A stretch of DNA of 64,000 nucleotides from Streptomyces antioxidans (GCF_000968685.2 NZ_LAKD02000004.1:124001-188000); one strand, 5' to 3'; positions 29,113 to 38,509 are shown, counted from the stretch's first letter. Notes: generated from the letters alone by a model not told the origin. A program made the numbers and translations.

Positions 29113-30032
29113 CAGTGTCCTTCCAGGACGGCGCCGAGCCGGCCAGCGGCGGCCGCGAGCGCGGCCCGTGCCGTTTCGCGGTCGCAGTCCATGGCAATCA
29201 TGGCGATGGCGGTCTTGGCATGCCAGCCCGCGGCCTCCAGCACTCGGCGGGCGGTGCGCTCGTCGGCGCCACTGGCGGTGGTGACGATGCGAACGGCTCG
29301 GTGACGGAGCTTGTCGTTGGTCGCCTGGACGTCGACCATGAGGCTGCCGTACGTCTTGCCCAGGCGCACCATGACGAGCGTGGACAGCATGTTCAGCACC
29401 ATCTTGGTGGCCGTGCCGGCGCGCAGCCGGGTCGAGCCGCGCACGGTTTCCTCGCCCACGACCACCTCCAGGGGGAGGTCGACCGCCGCGGACAGCGGGG
29501 CGCCAGCGTTGCAGGACAGGCCCACGGTGAGGCAGCCGAGTTCGGTTGCCCGCCGGACCGCGCCCAGTACGTAGGGCGTGCGGCCGCTGGAGGCGATGCC
29601 CACCACGGTGTCCAGCGCCCCGGCGTGGAGGGTGTCGATGTCGGCCCGGCCCAGCTCCGGATCGTCCTCGGCGGCCTCGACCGATTCCGTGATGGCCTGC
29701 GGACCGCCGGCTATCAGGCCGACGACCTGTCCCGGCGGGGCGCCGAAGGTCGGGGGGATCTCCGAAGCGTCGAGGATGCCGAGCCGGCCGGACGTTCCGG
29801 CCCCGGCGTAGATGAGGCGGCCGCCGCCCGCCATGCGGGTGGCCACGGCATCGACGACCGCGGCGATCGCGGACGCCTGTTGCCGTACCGCGTCCGCGAC
29901 GGCGGCGTCACCGTCGTTCACCAGGCGCACCAGGTCGGTGGTGGGCAGCGCGTCGAGCATGGGGCCGATGCCGTCCATGCGCTCGGTCACCAGCGCGTCC
30001 AGCGGGGCGGTGGGTGGGGTGGAGGGAATCAC
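29112..30032 (-). CDS. murQ: N-acetylmuramic acid 6-phosphate etherase
   Basis: 306 residues with the SIS fold. The conserved [20 protein letters not shown] block and later [11 protein letters not shown] are typical of MurQ. It cleaves the lactyl ether of MurNAc-6-P to give GlcNAc-6-P and D-lactate. GTG at 30032 overlaps the dppC-like stop by four bases. With AnmK it makes a complete route from anhydroMurNAc to GlcNAc-6-P; no nagA or nagB is in the window. Confidence 0.95.
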   Translation of the reverse strand: MIPSTPPTAPLDALVTERMDGIGPMLDALPTTDLVRLVNDGDAAVADAVRQQASAIAAVVDAVATRMAGGGRLIYAGAGTSGRLGILDASEIPPTFGAPPGQVVGLIAGGPQAITESVEAAEDDPELGRADIDTLHAGALDTVVGIASSGRTPYVLGAVRRATELGCLTVGLSCNAGAPLSAAVDLPLEVVVGEETVRGSTRLRAGTATKMVLNMLSTLVMVRLGKTYGSLMVDVQATNDKLRHRAVRIVTTASGADERTARRVLEAAGWHAKTAIAMIAMDCDRETARAALAAAAGRLGAVLEGH

Positions 30033-30913
30033 CGGCGGACTCCCGAGCGGGGGTCGACGACATCGCGCAGGCCGGCACCGAACATGTTGAGTCCGATGAC
30101 GAACACGATGAGCGCGATACCGGGCCCGCTCAGCAGCCAGGGCGCGACGCTGGAGAGGGCGCGGGCGTCGTAGACCATCACGCCGAGCGACGCGGCGGGC
30201 GGCGGAGTGCCGAAGCCGAGGAAGCTGAGAGAGGCTTCGGTCAGTACGGCCCAGGACAGCGTGAGGGTGACCTGAACCAAGATGATCCCGCGGATGTTGG
30301 GCAGGATGTGCGTGAACAGGGTGGCCAGTCGCCGTTGTCCGGTGGCAGTGGCGGCGATGACGTAATCCGCGCTGCGCAGGGTCAGCACGGGGCCCCGTGC
30401 GACGCGTACGAAGATCGGCAGGTACACCACGGCGATGGCGAGGGCGACCGTTCGCCAGCTTCGGTCCAGGGTCGCGGCCAGGGTGAGCGCCAGCAGCAGC
30501 GACGGGAACGCGAACAGGACATTGGTCAGCACGCCGATCGCCCGGTCCAATACCCCTCCGAAGTAGCCGGCGAGGATGCCGAGGACGACGCCGAGGCTTC
30601 CGGAGAGGGCGACGGAGACGCTGGCCACGAGGAGGGAGCTGCCCAGTCCGGAGGCGACCCGGGAGAGGACGTCGCGGCCGAACTGGTCGGTGCCGAACCA
30701 GTGGGCACCGCTGGGGGACTGCAGGGCGGCCTCGACGTCCTGGGCGGCTGGGTCGTACGGCAGCGCGCCCAGTATCCCCGCGACGGCGACGATGACCACG
30801 AGCAGGGTCAGCACGGTGCCGATCAGCCCGGACCGGTTGCGCAGGAGTGCGCGCAGCAGGGATTCGCGGCGCGCCGGTGGGGCGGGGGCGACGGATTCCA
30901 TGAGAGTGCTCAT
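30029..30913 (-). CDS. Peptide-type ABC importer permease (DppC-like)
   Basis: 294 residues from ATG at 30913, which overlaps the dppB-like stop by four bases. It has an N-terminal helix with OppC_N features, a segment HWFGTDQFGRDVLSRV typical of DppC/OppC, and the EAA loop. About six membrane segments. It pairs with the DppB-like protein as the channel. Confidence 0.93.
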   Translation of the reverse strand: MSTLMESVAPAPPARRESLLRALLRNRSGLIGTVLTLLVVIVAVAGILGALPYDPAAQDVEAALQSPSGAHWFGTDQFGRDVLSRVASGLGSSLLVASVSVALSGSLGVVLGILAGYFGGVLDRAIGVLTNVLFAFPSLLLALTLAATLDRSWRTVALAIAVVYLPIFVRVARGPVLTLRSADYVIAATATGQRRLATLFTHILPNIRGIILVQVTLTLSWAVLTEASLSFLGFGTPPPAASLGVMVYDARALSSVAPWLLSGPGIALIVFVIGLNMFGAGLRDVVDPRSGVRR

Positions 30914-31890
30914 CGCGACCACACCCTCGGGTCGACCATGCGGTAGACGAGGTCGGTCACCAGGTTGACCAGGACGAACAGCACCGCGATGACCAATACC
31001 GTGCTCTGGACCACGGAGTACTCCTTCTGTCCCATGCCGAGCAGCACCTGCCGCCCGATTCCCGGCAGGGAGAAGATCTGCTCCGCCACGACGGCTCCGC
31101 CGAGCAGGAACCCGAACTGCAGACCGCTCATGGTGACGATGGGAATCAGGGCGTTGCGCAGCACGTGCCGCACGTGGAGGGCGTGTTCGGGAACACCCTT
31201 GGCCCGGGCCGTTCGGATGAAGTCCTCACCCCGGATGTCGAGGATCGCCGTCCTCGTCGTCTGCATGATCGGTGAGGCGATGCTCACGCCGAGGACCAGC
31301 GCGGGCAACACCATCTGCTGGATGTTCATCAGTGGGTCCTCGGTCAGGGGCGCGAACGTCTGGCCGTTGGGATTCCAGCCGAAGGAATTGGCGAGGATGC
31401 TGGCGAGGACGGTTCCGGTGAGGAAGACGGGCGCGGACAGCACGAGCAGGCTCGCGGTCTGGGCCACACCGTCGCGCAGGGCACCGGGCCTGGAGGCTGC
31501 GATCATGCCGCCGGGAATGCCGATCACCAGGGCCAGCACGATCGCGAGAACGGCGAGCTCCAAGGTGACGGGCAGGGCGTCGGCGGTCATGTCCGCGACG
31601 CTCTGGCCCGCGTTGGAGGAGTAGCCGAGGTTGCCGGTGAAGACCCCATGGAGCCAGGACAGGAACTGCTCGGGCAGCGGCTTGTCCAGTCCGTAGTAGG
31701 CGTGGAGCTGGGCGAGCTGGGACTTGGTGAGGTCACCGGCGTCGATACCGTAGGAGGAGGTGATCTGGTCGCCGGGCAGGACACGGAGCAGTGTGAAGGT
31801 CAGAACCGACACGCCCAGCAGGGTGAGGAGGGCCTCACCCAGTCGGCGTGTCACCGGGTGTCCCCCGAGATGGATGAGCGTGGACTTCAT
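30910..31890 (-). CDS. Peptide-type ABC importer permease (DppB-like)
   Basis: 326 residues from ATG at 31890 (MKSTLIH), four bases overlapping the binding-protein stop. It shows the DppB pattern: N-terminal helix, LLRVLPGDQI, the EAA loop with RAKGVPEHALHVRHVLRNA, and a FSLPGIGRQ C-terminal motif. It forms the membrane channel with the DppC-like protein. Confidence 0.93.
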   Translation of the reverse strand: MKSTLIHLGGHPVTRRLGEALLTLLGVSVLTFTLLRVLPGDQITSSYGIDAGDLTKSQLAQLHAYYGLDKPLPEQFLSWLHGVFTGNLGYSSNAGQSVADMTADALPVTLELAVLAIVLALVIGIPGGMIAASRPGALRDGVAQTASLLVLSAPVFLTGTVLASILANSFGWNPNGQTFAPLTEDPLMNIQQMVLPALVLGVSIASPIMQTTRTAILDIRGEDFIRTARAKGVPEHALHVRHVLRNALIPIVTMSGLQFGFLLGGAVVAEQIFSLPGIGRQVLLGMGQKEYSVVQSTVLVIAVLFVLVNLVTDLVYRMVDPRVWSR

Positions 31891-33428
31891 GCGAGCGTCG
31901 TCTCCCACAGGCTCTGCAGGCTTCCGTCAGTGACCGGCTGGAAGCCGTGCACCCGGGTGTTGGTGGCGATGTACTGACGGCCGCTGTACAGCCAGACCCA
32001 CGCCGCCTTGTCCTCGAGTTCGCGCGAGATCTTCTGGTAGACCTCCCGGCGCTCGGAGATGTCGGTGGTCGCGATGCCGTCGGCGAAGAGCTTGTCCAGG
32101 TTCTCCGAGTGGTAGCCGGCGACCTTGTTGAAGTTCCCGCTGCTGGTGAAGTAGCGGGTGTACGTCGTGGCCGGGTCGGCGCCCGCGCCGTTGAGAGCGA
32201 TCGCGGCGTCGAACTTGCCGGCCAGCCAGCGGTCGACGTAGGCGCTGGAGTCCAGCGTCTCGATCTTCATCGTGATCCCGGCGCTGGCGAGCTGGGACTG
32301 GATGTTCTGTGCCTCGTCGGACGCGCTGGAATAGAGTCCCTGCGGAACGATCGCGGTGAAGGTGAACCCGTCGGACTTGCCGGCGGCGGCGAGGTGCTTC
32401 TTGGCGGCCTTGAGGTCACGGGACGGGCAGGGGCGTGCGTCGGGGTCGGAGGCGTAGCCGGGTGAGGTGATGGGGCCCACGACATCGCCCTGTCCGAGGG
32501 CGGCCGTCTTGACCACCTGCTTGCGGTCGATGGCGCACTGGATGGCGAGCCGCACGTCCGTGTTCTGGAACGTGCTGGAGTCGGGGCGCATCTGCAGCGC
32601 GTGGTAGTTCAGCTGGTCGACCGTCTGGATGGTGACGTTGTCGGACTTGGCGGTCTTGGTGGTGACATAGTCATCGAAGATCGCCATGTCGACGGCGCCC
32701 GAGCGCAGTGCCGAGACCATCGAATTCTGGTCCTCGATGACGCGGAACTCCAGAGCGCTGAGTCCGGGGCGCGAGCGGTAGAAGTGGGGGTTGCGCACCA
32801 GGCTGATGGACTGGTTGGGCTTGCGGCTCTTGTAGGCGTAGGGGCCGGAGCCGAGGGGCTTCTTCTTGAGGCTCGCCAGCGGCTTGTTGGAAGGCAGGAT
32901 CGCGGTGTTGACGCTGCTCAGCGCGGCGAGCAGCGAGGCATCCGGCTTCTTCAGCTTGATCACGATCCGGTGTGCGTCAGGGGCGCTCACGCTCTTCACC
33001 GCGGACAGCGAGGTCCTTGCCACCGCCTTGGTCGCGGGGTCGAGGACCTTGTCGATGCTGTATTTCACATCGCTGGAGTCAAGGGTCGATCCATCGGTGA
33101 AAGTAAGCCCGGACCTCAGGGTGAACGTGTATGTCTTGCCGTCCTTCGAAACGTCGGGCATATCCGCGAGGCCGGCGCCCGGGAGGAGATGGTTGTCCTG
33201 CTCCAGCAGCGAGCTGTACACCTGGCCGAGCACTTGCTGTGACTGAATGGCGGTGGCCGTCCAGGGCAGCAGCTGGCTGGCGTCCGCGCTGATGCCGAAC
33301 ACCAGGGGCCCGTCAGCGCCCTTGGAGGAGCCGGAGGTACCGGAACACGCGGTCGCGGTGACCACGGTGGTTACTACGGTGCCAGCGGCTATCAGGTGCC
33401 TGGTCGTGCGGCGGTGTCGTGTAGGCAT
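31887..33428 (-). CDS. Peptide-type ABC importer binding lipoprotein (SBP family 5)
   Basis: 513 residues. ATG at 33428 has AGGAGGAAG seven bases upstream. A signal peptide ends in a lipobox VTATAC with Cys28. The rest is an SBP_bac_5 (DppA/OppA) fold. It captures the cargo outside the cell. It is first in the operon, before the two permeases and the murQ and anmK genes, which suggests cell-wall-derived peptides. Its product is a lipid-anchored protein on the outer face of the membrane. Confidence 0.93.
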   Translation of the reverse strand: MPTRHRRTTRHLIAAGTVVTTVVTATACSGTSGSSKGADGPLVFGISADASQLLPWTATAIQSQQVLGQVYSSLLEQDNHLLPGAGLADMPDVSKDGKTYTFTLRSGLTFTDGSTLDSSDVKYSIDKVLDPATKAVARTSLSAVKSVSAPDAHRIVIKLKKPDASLLAALSSVNTAILPSNKPLASLKKKPLGSGPYAYKSRKPNQSISLVRNPHFYRSRPGLSALEFRVIEDQNSMVSALRSGAVDMAIFDDYVTTKTAKSDNVTIQTVDQLNYHALQMRPDSSTFQNTDVRLAIQCAIDRKQVVKTAALGQGDVVGPITSPGYASDPDARPCPSRDLKAAKKHLAAAGKSDGFTFTAIVPQGLYSSASDEAQNIQSQLASAGITMKIETLDSSAYVDRWLAGKFDAAIALNGAGADPATTYTRYFTSSGNFNKVAGYHSENLDKLFADGIATTDISERREVYQKISRELEDKAAWVWLYSGRQYIATNTRVHGFQPVTDGSLQSLWETTLA

Positions 33429-33705
33429 GTGCTTCCTCCTGGGGATGCGGACCAGCATCTGGGATGTGCCCGCTGCTTCCGGCATTGGCGAGCAGACTAG
33501 ACACAAAAACTTCCACGTGCATTATCGGTCGTGTAACTTCTTTCCATTGCCCTCCTCGCCGTCCGCCAGTGAACAGCGCGGAAGCCACGACGTGGGAAGA
33601 TATGGATAGTTCGCCGGACGATGTCTCGGCCAGCCCCCTGCCCGTGAGGCCCAGCTGACCCTGGCCGCAGGCCAGTACAGGGCATGGAACAAGGGAGATC
33701 CAGAG
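33429..33705. promoter_or_regulatory. Divergent control region, muropeptide operon and RpiR regulator
   Basis: 277 bases, AT-richer than its flanks, without a gene. AACTTC occurs twice in direct orientation (33508-33513 and 33535-33540), 27 bases apart. A regulator site is likely here, but I cannot fix its exact form. Confidence 0.45.
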
Positions 33706-34587
33706 ATGGTCGATGATGTGACGATGCGGCTACGCCAGGCCTTGCCCGGGCTACGCCCAGCCGAACGCCGCATCGCGGAGCTTACATTGGCATCCCCGGC
33801 CACTGCAGCGGAGATGACCATCACCACCCTCGCCGAGCGGTGTGCGACCTCGCCGGCCAGCGTCATCCGGCTGTGTCGCACGCTGGACTATCCCGGATAC
33901 CCGGCGTTCCGCATAGCTCTCGCCCGCGCCGCCGCCGACGAGCAGGGCAGGCGCCTCAGCTTCGGCGTCGAGGACGCCGACATCGAACCCGACGACGGCG
34001 CCCGCGACGTGGCGCGCAAGCTCGCCTACCACGAGACCAGGGCGATCGAGGAGACGGCCAACGCGCTGGACGTGGTGGAACTCGACCGGGTGGTGGACGC
34101 CGTCGTCCAGGCACCCGTGATCGACATCTACGGCTCCGGATCGAGCACCCTGGCCGGACAAGACCTGATGCAGAAACTCCGCCGCATCGGCTACCAGGCC
34201 AACTGCTGGATTGATTCACACCTCGGCATCACCAGTGCCGCGGTGCTCCGCCCGGGCAGCGTCGCCATCGGGTTCTCCCATTCCGGACGCACCTCGGAAA
34301 CGCTCGCCGCCCTGCGAACGGCCTCGGCGGCGGGGGCCCACACCGTCGCCGTGACCAACTTCCCCGATGCCCCCCTGGCGAAGGCGGCGGACTCCGTCCT
34401 GACGACCACGTCACGAGAGACCCGGTTCCGCTCCGGCGCGATGGCCAGTCGGATGGCCCAACTGACCGTGGTGGACATCCTGTTCCTCAGGGTCGCGCAG
34501 CGTGCGCCCGAAGCGGTCACCGTCTCCCTCACCGCGACCTACGACGCGATCACCAGCAGGCATGAGCGCGCGAGCGAGGCCGGTTGA
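33706..34587 (+). CDS. RpiR/MurR-family regulator
   Basis: 293 residues; GGGAG lies eight bases upstream of the ATG. The N-terminal HTH (about residues 15-75, with TTLAERCATSPASVIRLCR) is followed by an SIS sugar-phosphate-binding domain (about 125-250, with IDIYGSGSSTLAGQ). Its family includes MurR, which senses MurNAc-6-phosphate. It is divergent from the importer/murQ/anmK operon, so it probably represses it until the sugar phosphate appears. Confidence 0.9.
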   Translation: MVDDVTMRLRQALPGLRPAERRIAELTLASPATAAEMTITTLAERCATSPASVIRLCRTLDYPGYPAFRIALARAAADEQGRRLSFGVEDADIEPDDGARDVARKLAYHETRAIEETANALDVVELDRVVDAVVQAPVIDIYGSGSSTLAGQDLMQKLRRIGYQANCWIDSHLGITSAAVLRPGSVAIGFSHSGRTSETLAALRTASAAGAHTVAVTNFPDAPLAKAADSVLTTTSRETRFRSGAMASRMAQLTVVDILFLRVAQRAPEAVTVSLTATYDAITSRHERASEAG

Positions 34588-34751
34588 GGCGCGGTACCCC
34601 CGCCACCCGGTTCGAGGGCGTCCCGGTGGACACGACGGCCGTTGCCCCGCCCCCGGCGGTCATCACTACGATCGCTGGTGGTGCGTGGTTGACCGGAACC
34701 ACTTCAGTTCTTCCTCGACCCGGAGGATCCGTTCCCGGAGGGCTTCTACCT

Positions 34752-35642
34752 GTGATTCCCGTTCTGGAAGGCGCCCCGCCCATGGCGGCCGCCATCGACG
34801 TCCTGCGCAAGAGCCTGCTCGACGGGCTGAACCCGGAGGCGGGGTCGCCGCGCTCCGTCGTCCCGGTGCCACAGGGCCAGCTCCTGCTCATGCCCGCGCA
34901 CTGGGGCAGTTACGCCGGAGTGAAGGTGGTGACCGCGGCACCGGGCAACGCGGCCCGTGGCCTCCCCCGCATTCAGGGCAACTATCTGCTCCTGGACGGC
35001 GAAACCCTCACACCGCTGGCCCTGCTGGACGGGATCGCCCTCACCTCCGTACGCACCGCGGCCGTGTCGGCGGTGGCCGCCGACGCACTGGCCGGGCCGG
35101 ACGCGAGCCGGCTTGTCCTGTTCGGAACAGGGCCGCAGGCCCGGTCCCATCTGGAGGCCCTGAGCTGCATCCGGCCGATCCGGGACGTCGTCGTCATCGG
35201 CCGGAACGCCGACCGCACCCGCGCTTTCGCGGCCGAGGTCGGGGCGCGGGCAGGCACCGCGGACGACATCGCGGACGCGGACATCGTCGCGTGCTGCACC
35301 ACGGCACGCACCCCGTTGTTCGACGGCGCCCTGCTGCCGGCTTCGGCGACCGTCGTGGCCGTCGGCTCGCACGAGCCCGACGCCCGAGAGGTGGACGAAA
35401 CGGCGGTCGCCCGCTCCACAGTGATCGTCGAAGCGGTCTCGGCCGCACTTCGCGAGGCCGGCGATGTGGTCCAGGCGATCCAGTCGGGCGCCGTGGATCC
35501 CGGCGAGCTGGTGGGCCTGGCCGATGTCGTGTCGGGCAGGCACGAGATCGCCCCGGACCGACCGCGCTTCTTCAAGAGCGTGGGGATGGCCTGGGAAGAC
35601 CTGGTGCTCGCCGCGGCCCACTACGAGGCGGCCGGGACATGA
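34752..35642 (+). CDS. Ornithine cyclodeaminase/mu-crystallin family protein
   Basis: 296 residues from GTG at 34752, preceded by GGAG; the frame continues upstream without protein-like content. The NAD-binding Rossmann motif is VLFGTGPQARSH, with the downstream VVAVGSHEPDAREVD block of the family. Members include ornithine cyclodeaminase, alanine dehydrogenase and imine reductases, so the substrate is open. It starts 165 bases after the RpiR gene and has no clear partner. Confidence 0.8.
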   Translation: MIPVLEGAPPMAAAIDVLRKSLLDGLNPEAGSPRSVVPVPQGQLLLMPAHWGSYAGVKVVTAAPGNAARGLPRIQGNYLLLDGETLTPLALLDGIALTSVRTAAVSAVAADALAGPDASRLVLFGTGPQARSHLEALSCIRPIRDVVVIGRNADRTRAFAAEVGARAGTADDIADADIVACCTTARTPLFDGALLPASATVVAVGSHEPDAREVDETAVARSTVIVEAVSAALREAGDVVQAIQSGAVDPGELVGLADVVSGRHEIAPDRPRFFKSVGMAWEDLVLAAAHYEAAGT

Positions 35643-35669
35643 GCGGACCTCCCGGCGGGACCATGGGGC

Positions 35670-35699
35670 GGGCTGTCACTCCTTGGGGCTGTCACTCCT
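35670..35699. repeat. 14-bp direct repeat, two copies
   Basis: GGGCTGTCACTCCT occurs at 35670-35683 and 35686-35699. The second copy covers the stop codon of the decayed GNAT gene, so it looks like a local slippage duplication at its 3' end. Confidence 0.7.
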
Positions 35700-36180
35700 G
35701 GGGATGGCCGGTGGGCACGGTGAGGCGCATGACCCACCGCCATTTGGCGATCTTACGTTGGCGGGCGAAGCCGAAGCCCGCGTACAGCCCCTCCGGCCCC
35801 GTGTGGAAGTAGGCCCCGCGCTGCGCGGGCCGCCCCTCGGACTGCTCCGGGTAGGCCTCGACCGTTCCCCCGCCCGCCGCCGCGATCGCCTCCAGCGCCG
35901 CGGCGACCGCGGCGCGGGCGACCCCCTGCCCGCGGCGCCGGGAGGCGGTTCAGATACAGCCGATCCGCCAGTCGGGGAGGTGATCGAGCTCCCTGCCGTA
36001 GGCGGCGTGGTTCTTGATGGTGGGGAGCTCCGCGGGAGGGCGCAACCGCCCCACACCCCGTTGTGCCGCTCCACCAGGGCCGCGAAGTCTTCCCAGGTGT
36101 CCGGGGTGAGGAGTCGGGTCGAGCACGGGGGTGTCCGCCCTTCCGGCACGGCTCCATTATCGAACATCGTTCGAACGGCC
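35692..36180 (-). pseudogene. Decayed GNAT acetyltransferase
   Basis: Protein pieces are spread over different frames. The start reads LTPDTWEDFAALVERHNGVWGG, and then the frame shifts to PAELPTIKNHAAYGRELDHLPDWRIGCI followed by a stop. The 3' part reads GVARAAVAAALEAIAAAGGG and ends RLTVPTGHPQE before TGA at 35692. In the intact family a longer stretch separates these blocks, so at least one deletion plus frameshifts are present. The intact protein would be an acetyl-CoA-dependent acyltransferase; this copy cannot be made. Confidence 0.75.
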
Positions 36181-36254
36181 ACAAGGGAACGGGGTGCGGT
36201 GTGCGCTCGCGGTGCACGGGAGGGACACGAGCTGCCACGGTCCGCCGGACGACC

Positions 36255-36848
36255 TCAGCTCCGCATGGCCTGAGCCTCCTTCGCGGACGTCTCCAGCCGG
36301 TTCCAGTAATCCCGGTACCACGCCTGGTCGCCGCCATCCATGTTGGTGTTGTCCGCCCGCAGGCCGACCTTGCCGTCGATCAGCTCGCGGACGATGTCGA
36401 CGTGGCCCGCGTGGCGGTTCGTCTCGGCCGTCATGTGCAGCATGATCCGCTGAAGCGTCACGTCTCCGCCGTCGCCCCACCAGGGGACGTGGCCCATCGC
36501 GTCGAGCGGCAGCGCCGCGATCGTCGCGTCCGCGTGCGTCCGGGCGCGGTGGTAGAGGCCGAGAACATCCTCGCGTGACTCATCGGTGGTGGCCCACATG
36601 TCCGAGTTGGGCTCGGCGTCCTCCTCGTCCCAGGGGAGGGATTCGTTGTGCGGGCGGCCGAAGGTCGGGCCGAAGTATCCGAGCTCAACGCTGGCGAGGT
36701 GCTTGACCAGGCCGAGAAGGTTGGTGCCTGTCGGCGTCAGGGGGCGGCGGATGTCGTACTCGGACAGTCCATCCACCTTCCAGATGATGGCTTCGCGGGC
36801 CGCATTGAGATAACGGTGCAGGTCGTCCTTGGGATCATTGGGCTTCAT
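36255..36848 (-). CDS. DinB-family protein (DUF664)
   Basis: 197 residues from ATG at 36848. It has the DinB/YfiT-like four-helix pattern, with HLASVELGYF near residue 50 and HMTAETNRHAGHVDIVRELIDG near 150; the His residues are the likely metal ligands. Family members are metal-binding, often thiol- (mycothiol-) dependent enzymes of unknown substrate. The same frame continues upstream into a pseudogene, so the start is chosen by family length. Confidence 0.85.
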   Translation of the reverse strand: MKPNDPKDDLHRYLNAAREAIIWKVDGLSEYDIRRPLTPTGTNLLGLVKHLASVELGYFGPTFGRPHNESLPWDEEDAEPNSDMWATTDESREDVLGLYHRARTHADATIAALPLDAMGHVPWWGDGGDVTLQRIMLHMTAETNRHAGHVDIVRELIDGKVGLRADNTNMDGGDQAWYRDYWNRLETSAKEAQAMRS

Positions 36849-37298
36849 GGGGCTGAGTCTCGCATCACCCGCCGACAGTCGTCGCGTGAGTTTGCCAGCC
36901 GCCGTCGACCCGGGGTGCTCCAGGACCGCGCGCAGGGTGTTCCGCAGTGACTTGATCTTCTCGTGGCCGGGCGCGACACCGTAGCGCACCAGCCCGTACG
37001 GACAGGGCAGCCGGTCCAGCACATCCACCGACACCTCGGGGACGGCCTGCTGCTGGACGAGCGCCCAGCGGTCCAGGTCGGGGAGGTAGCACAGGGCGCC
37101 CTTGCCGGTGTAGACGACGTCGAACCGCTGCCCGCCGATGGCCAGCACATCGCGGCCGGCCACCTCGCCGGGGTCGTCCCACTCCCACGGGACGAACCAG
37201 CGTGACGGGTCGCACTCACCGTCGATCCCGTAGAGCCGGCTGGCGAGGTGGACCGGTATCCGGGCGTCCCAGTTCGACCGGTTCGCCGGGGCGATGTC
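36849..37298 (-). pseudogene. Chimeric remnant: SAM methyltransferase pieces joined to a ferredoxin reductase piece
   Basis: One frame without stops runs from the SnoaL stop into dinB. It starts like a class I methyltransferase (DIAPANRSNWDARIPVHLAS, then EVAGRDVL at 37150) but lacks a start codon. At about 37130 it jumps to a later methyltransferase block (RFDVVYTGKGALCYLPDLDRW), skipping the middle. At about 37061 it becomes VDVLDRLPCPYGLVRYGVAP and KIKSL, a segment of FprA-type ferredoxin-NADP reductase, ending near 36912. I read this as two successive deletions that fused three fragments in frame. Whether it is translated is unknown. Confidence 0.7.
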
Positions 37299-37691
37299 CT
37301 AACCGGCCCGCACTTCGGTGTTCTGGCCCGCGTGCAGCAGCCACCTCCCATCATCCTGCTTGGTCATGACGTAGAGCGGAGCGCCTTCTGAGTCGCCTTC
37401 TGCCGAGTGGTAGACCTGGCGGACCTTGACGGCCGCCACGTCGGGCCGCAGGAACTGCGTGTGCACCGCTTCGTAGGTGACCTCACCGTCCCAGTTCGCG
37501 TTGGGCAGTACGGTGCGGGTGAAGTCGGCGATCGCCTCGAGGCCGATGAGGACCTTGCCGTGGGCGGTCGTCCAGACGGCATCGGGGCGGAACAGCGCGA
37601 GGAAACCTTCTGCGTCCTTGGCGCGCTGGGTGCGCTCGACGGCGGCAACGACCTGTTCGATGGCTTTGATGTCCGCGGTTTCGGTATTCAT
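37299..37691 (-). CDS. SnoaL-like/NTF2-fold protein
   Basis: 130 residues from ATG at 37691 (MNTETADIK); a longer frame exists but has no family content. The pattern AEGFLALFRPDAVWTTAHGKVLIG is typical of SgcJ/EcaC and SnoaL-like NTF2 folds, which act as small hydrolases, cyclases or ligand-binding proteins. Its TAG is followed directly and in frame by the methyltransferase remnant. Function unknown. Confidence 0.8.
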   Translation of the reverse strand: MNTETADIKAIEQVVAAVERTQRAKDAEGFLALFRPDAVWTTAHGKVLIGLEAIADFTRTVLPNANWDGEVTYEAVHTQFLRPDVAAVKVRQVYHSAEGDSEGAPLYVMTKQDDGRWLLHAGQNTEVRAG

Positions 37692-37747
37692 GTGGATCAC
37701 TCTGGAACTTAAAGCAGGGTTGAAGTCAAGGCCCAAAGCCCTGTGGC

Positions 37748-38509
37748 TCAAGAAGGAGTCCCCACGATGCGTCTCCGCGCGACCAGTTCCAACGTGGCCC
37801 AGACCGCGATGGACTCCACGGCCAGCAGTGCGACGAGGACGAACAGTTGGACCGCCCCGGCCTCGACGGGTGAGGATCCGCCGAGCAGCATGCCGACATA
37901 GGCGCCGGGGAGCGTGACCAGTCCGACCGTGCGGGTCTGGTCGAGACCGGGAATCAGCGCGTCGGAGGCCGCGGGGCGGGCGATCTCCAGGCGGGCGTCG
38001 CGGTCCGGGAAACCCAGGGCCAGGGCTGCCTCCACCTCACCCCTGCGGGCGGTGAGCTCATCGAGGGAGCGTCGTCCGGCGAGGACCGTCGCCGTGAGCG
38101 CACCGCCGGTGAGGATGCCCGCCACCGGAATCAGGGCGATGCCTTTCGGCGGCAGCAATCCGGTCAGCAGCAGCGCGGCGAGAACGGGAAGCACACCACA
38201 CGCGATCGGTACCGCCGCCCAACGCCAGCTGGGGTGTGGGGTGATGCGGTGGCCCGCGGTCCACGCCGCTACGGACAGCATCAGGACGACGAAGCCGAAC
38301 GTCAGCGGCAGGAATCGCACGACGACGCCGACGGCAAGGGAGACCACAGCGAGTTGCAGCGCGGCGCGTGCCCCGGCGATGGCGATCTCCCTGCCATAGC
38401 GCCGGGCGCCGCGGGCATCGCCGAAGTTCGCCCGGGTGGCTATGGCGACCGCGGAGACGAGGAGTACCGCCATGACGACGCCGAGGGTCGCGTTGACGGG
38501 CAGTAGCAT
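37748..38509 (-). CDS. fetB: FetB/UPF0014-type ABC permease without ATPase partner
   Basis: 253 residues with about seven membrane segments. The conserved ARAALQLAVVSLAVG and the LPGAYVGMLLGGSSPVEAG block place it in the UPF0014 family, of which E. coli FetB is a member (FetAB exports iron). No FetA ATPase gene is adjacent. Its ATG overlaps by four bases the stop of a short upstream stub, which suggests it was once second in a coupled pair. Confidence 0.85.
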   Translation of the reverse strand: MLLPVNATLGVVMAVLLVSAVAIATRANFGDARGARRYGREIAIAGARAALQLAVVSLAVGVVVRFLPLTFGFVVLMLSVAAWTAGHRITPHPSWRWAAVPIACGVLPVLAALLLTGLLPPKGIALIPVAGILTGGALTATVLAGRRSLDELTARRGEVEAALALGFPDRDARLEIARPAASDALIPGLDQTRTVGLVTLPGAYVGMLLGGSSPVEAGAVQLFVLVALLAVESIAVWATLELVARRRIVGTPS

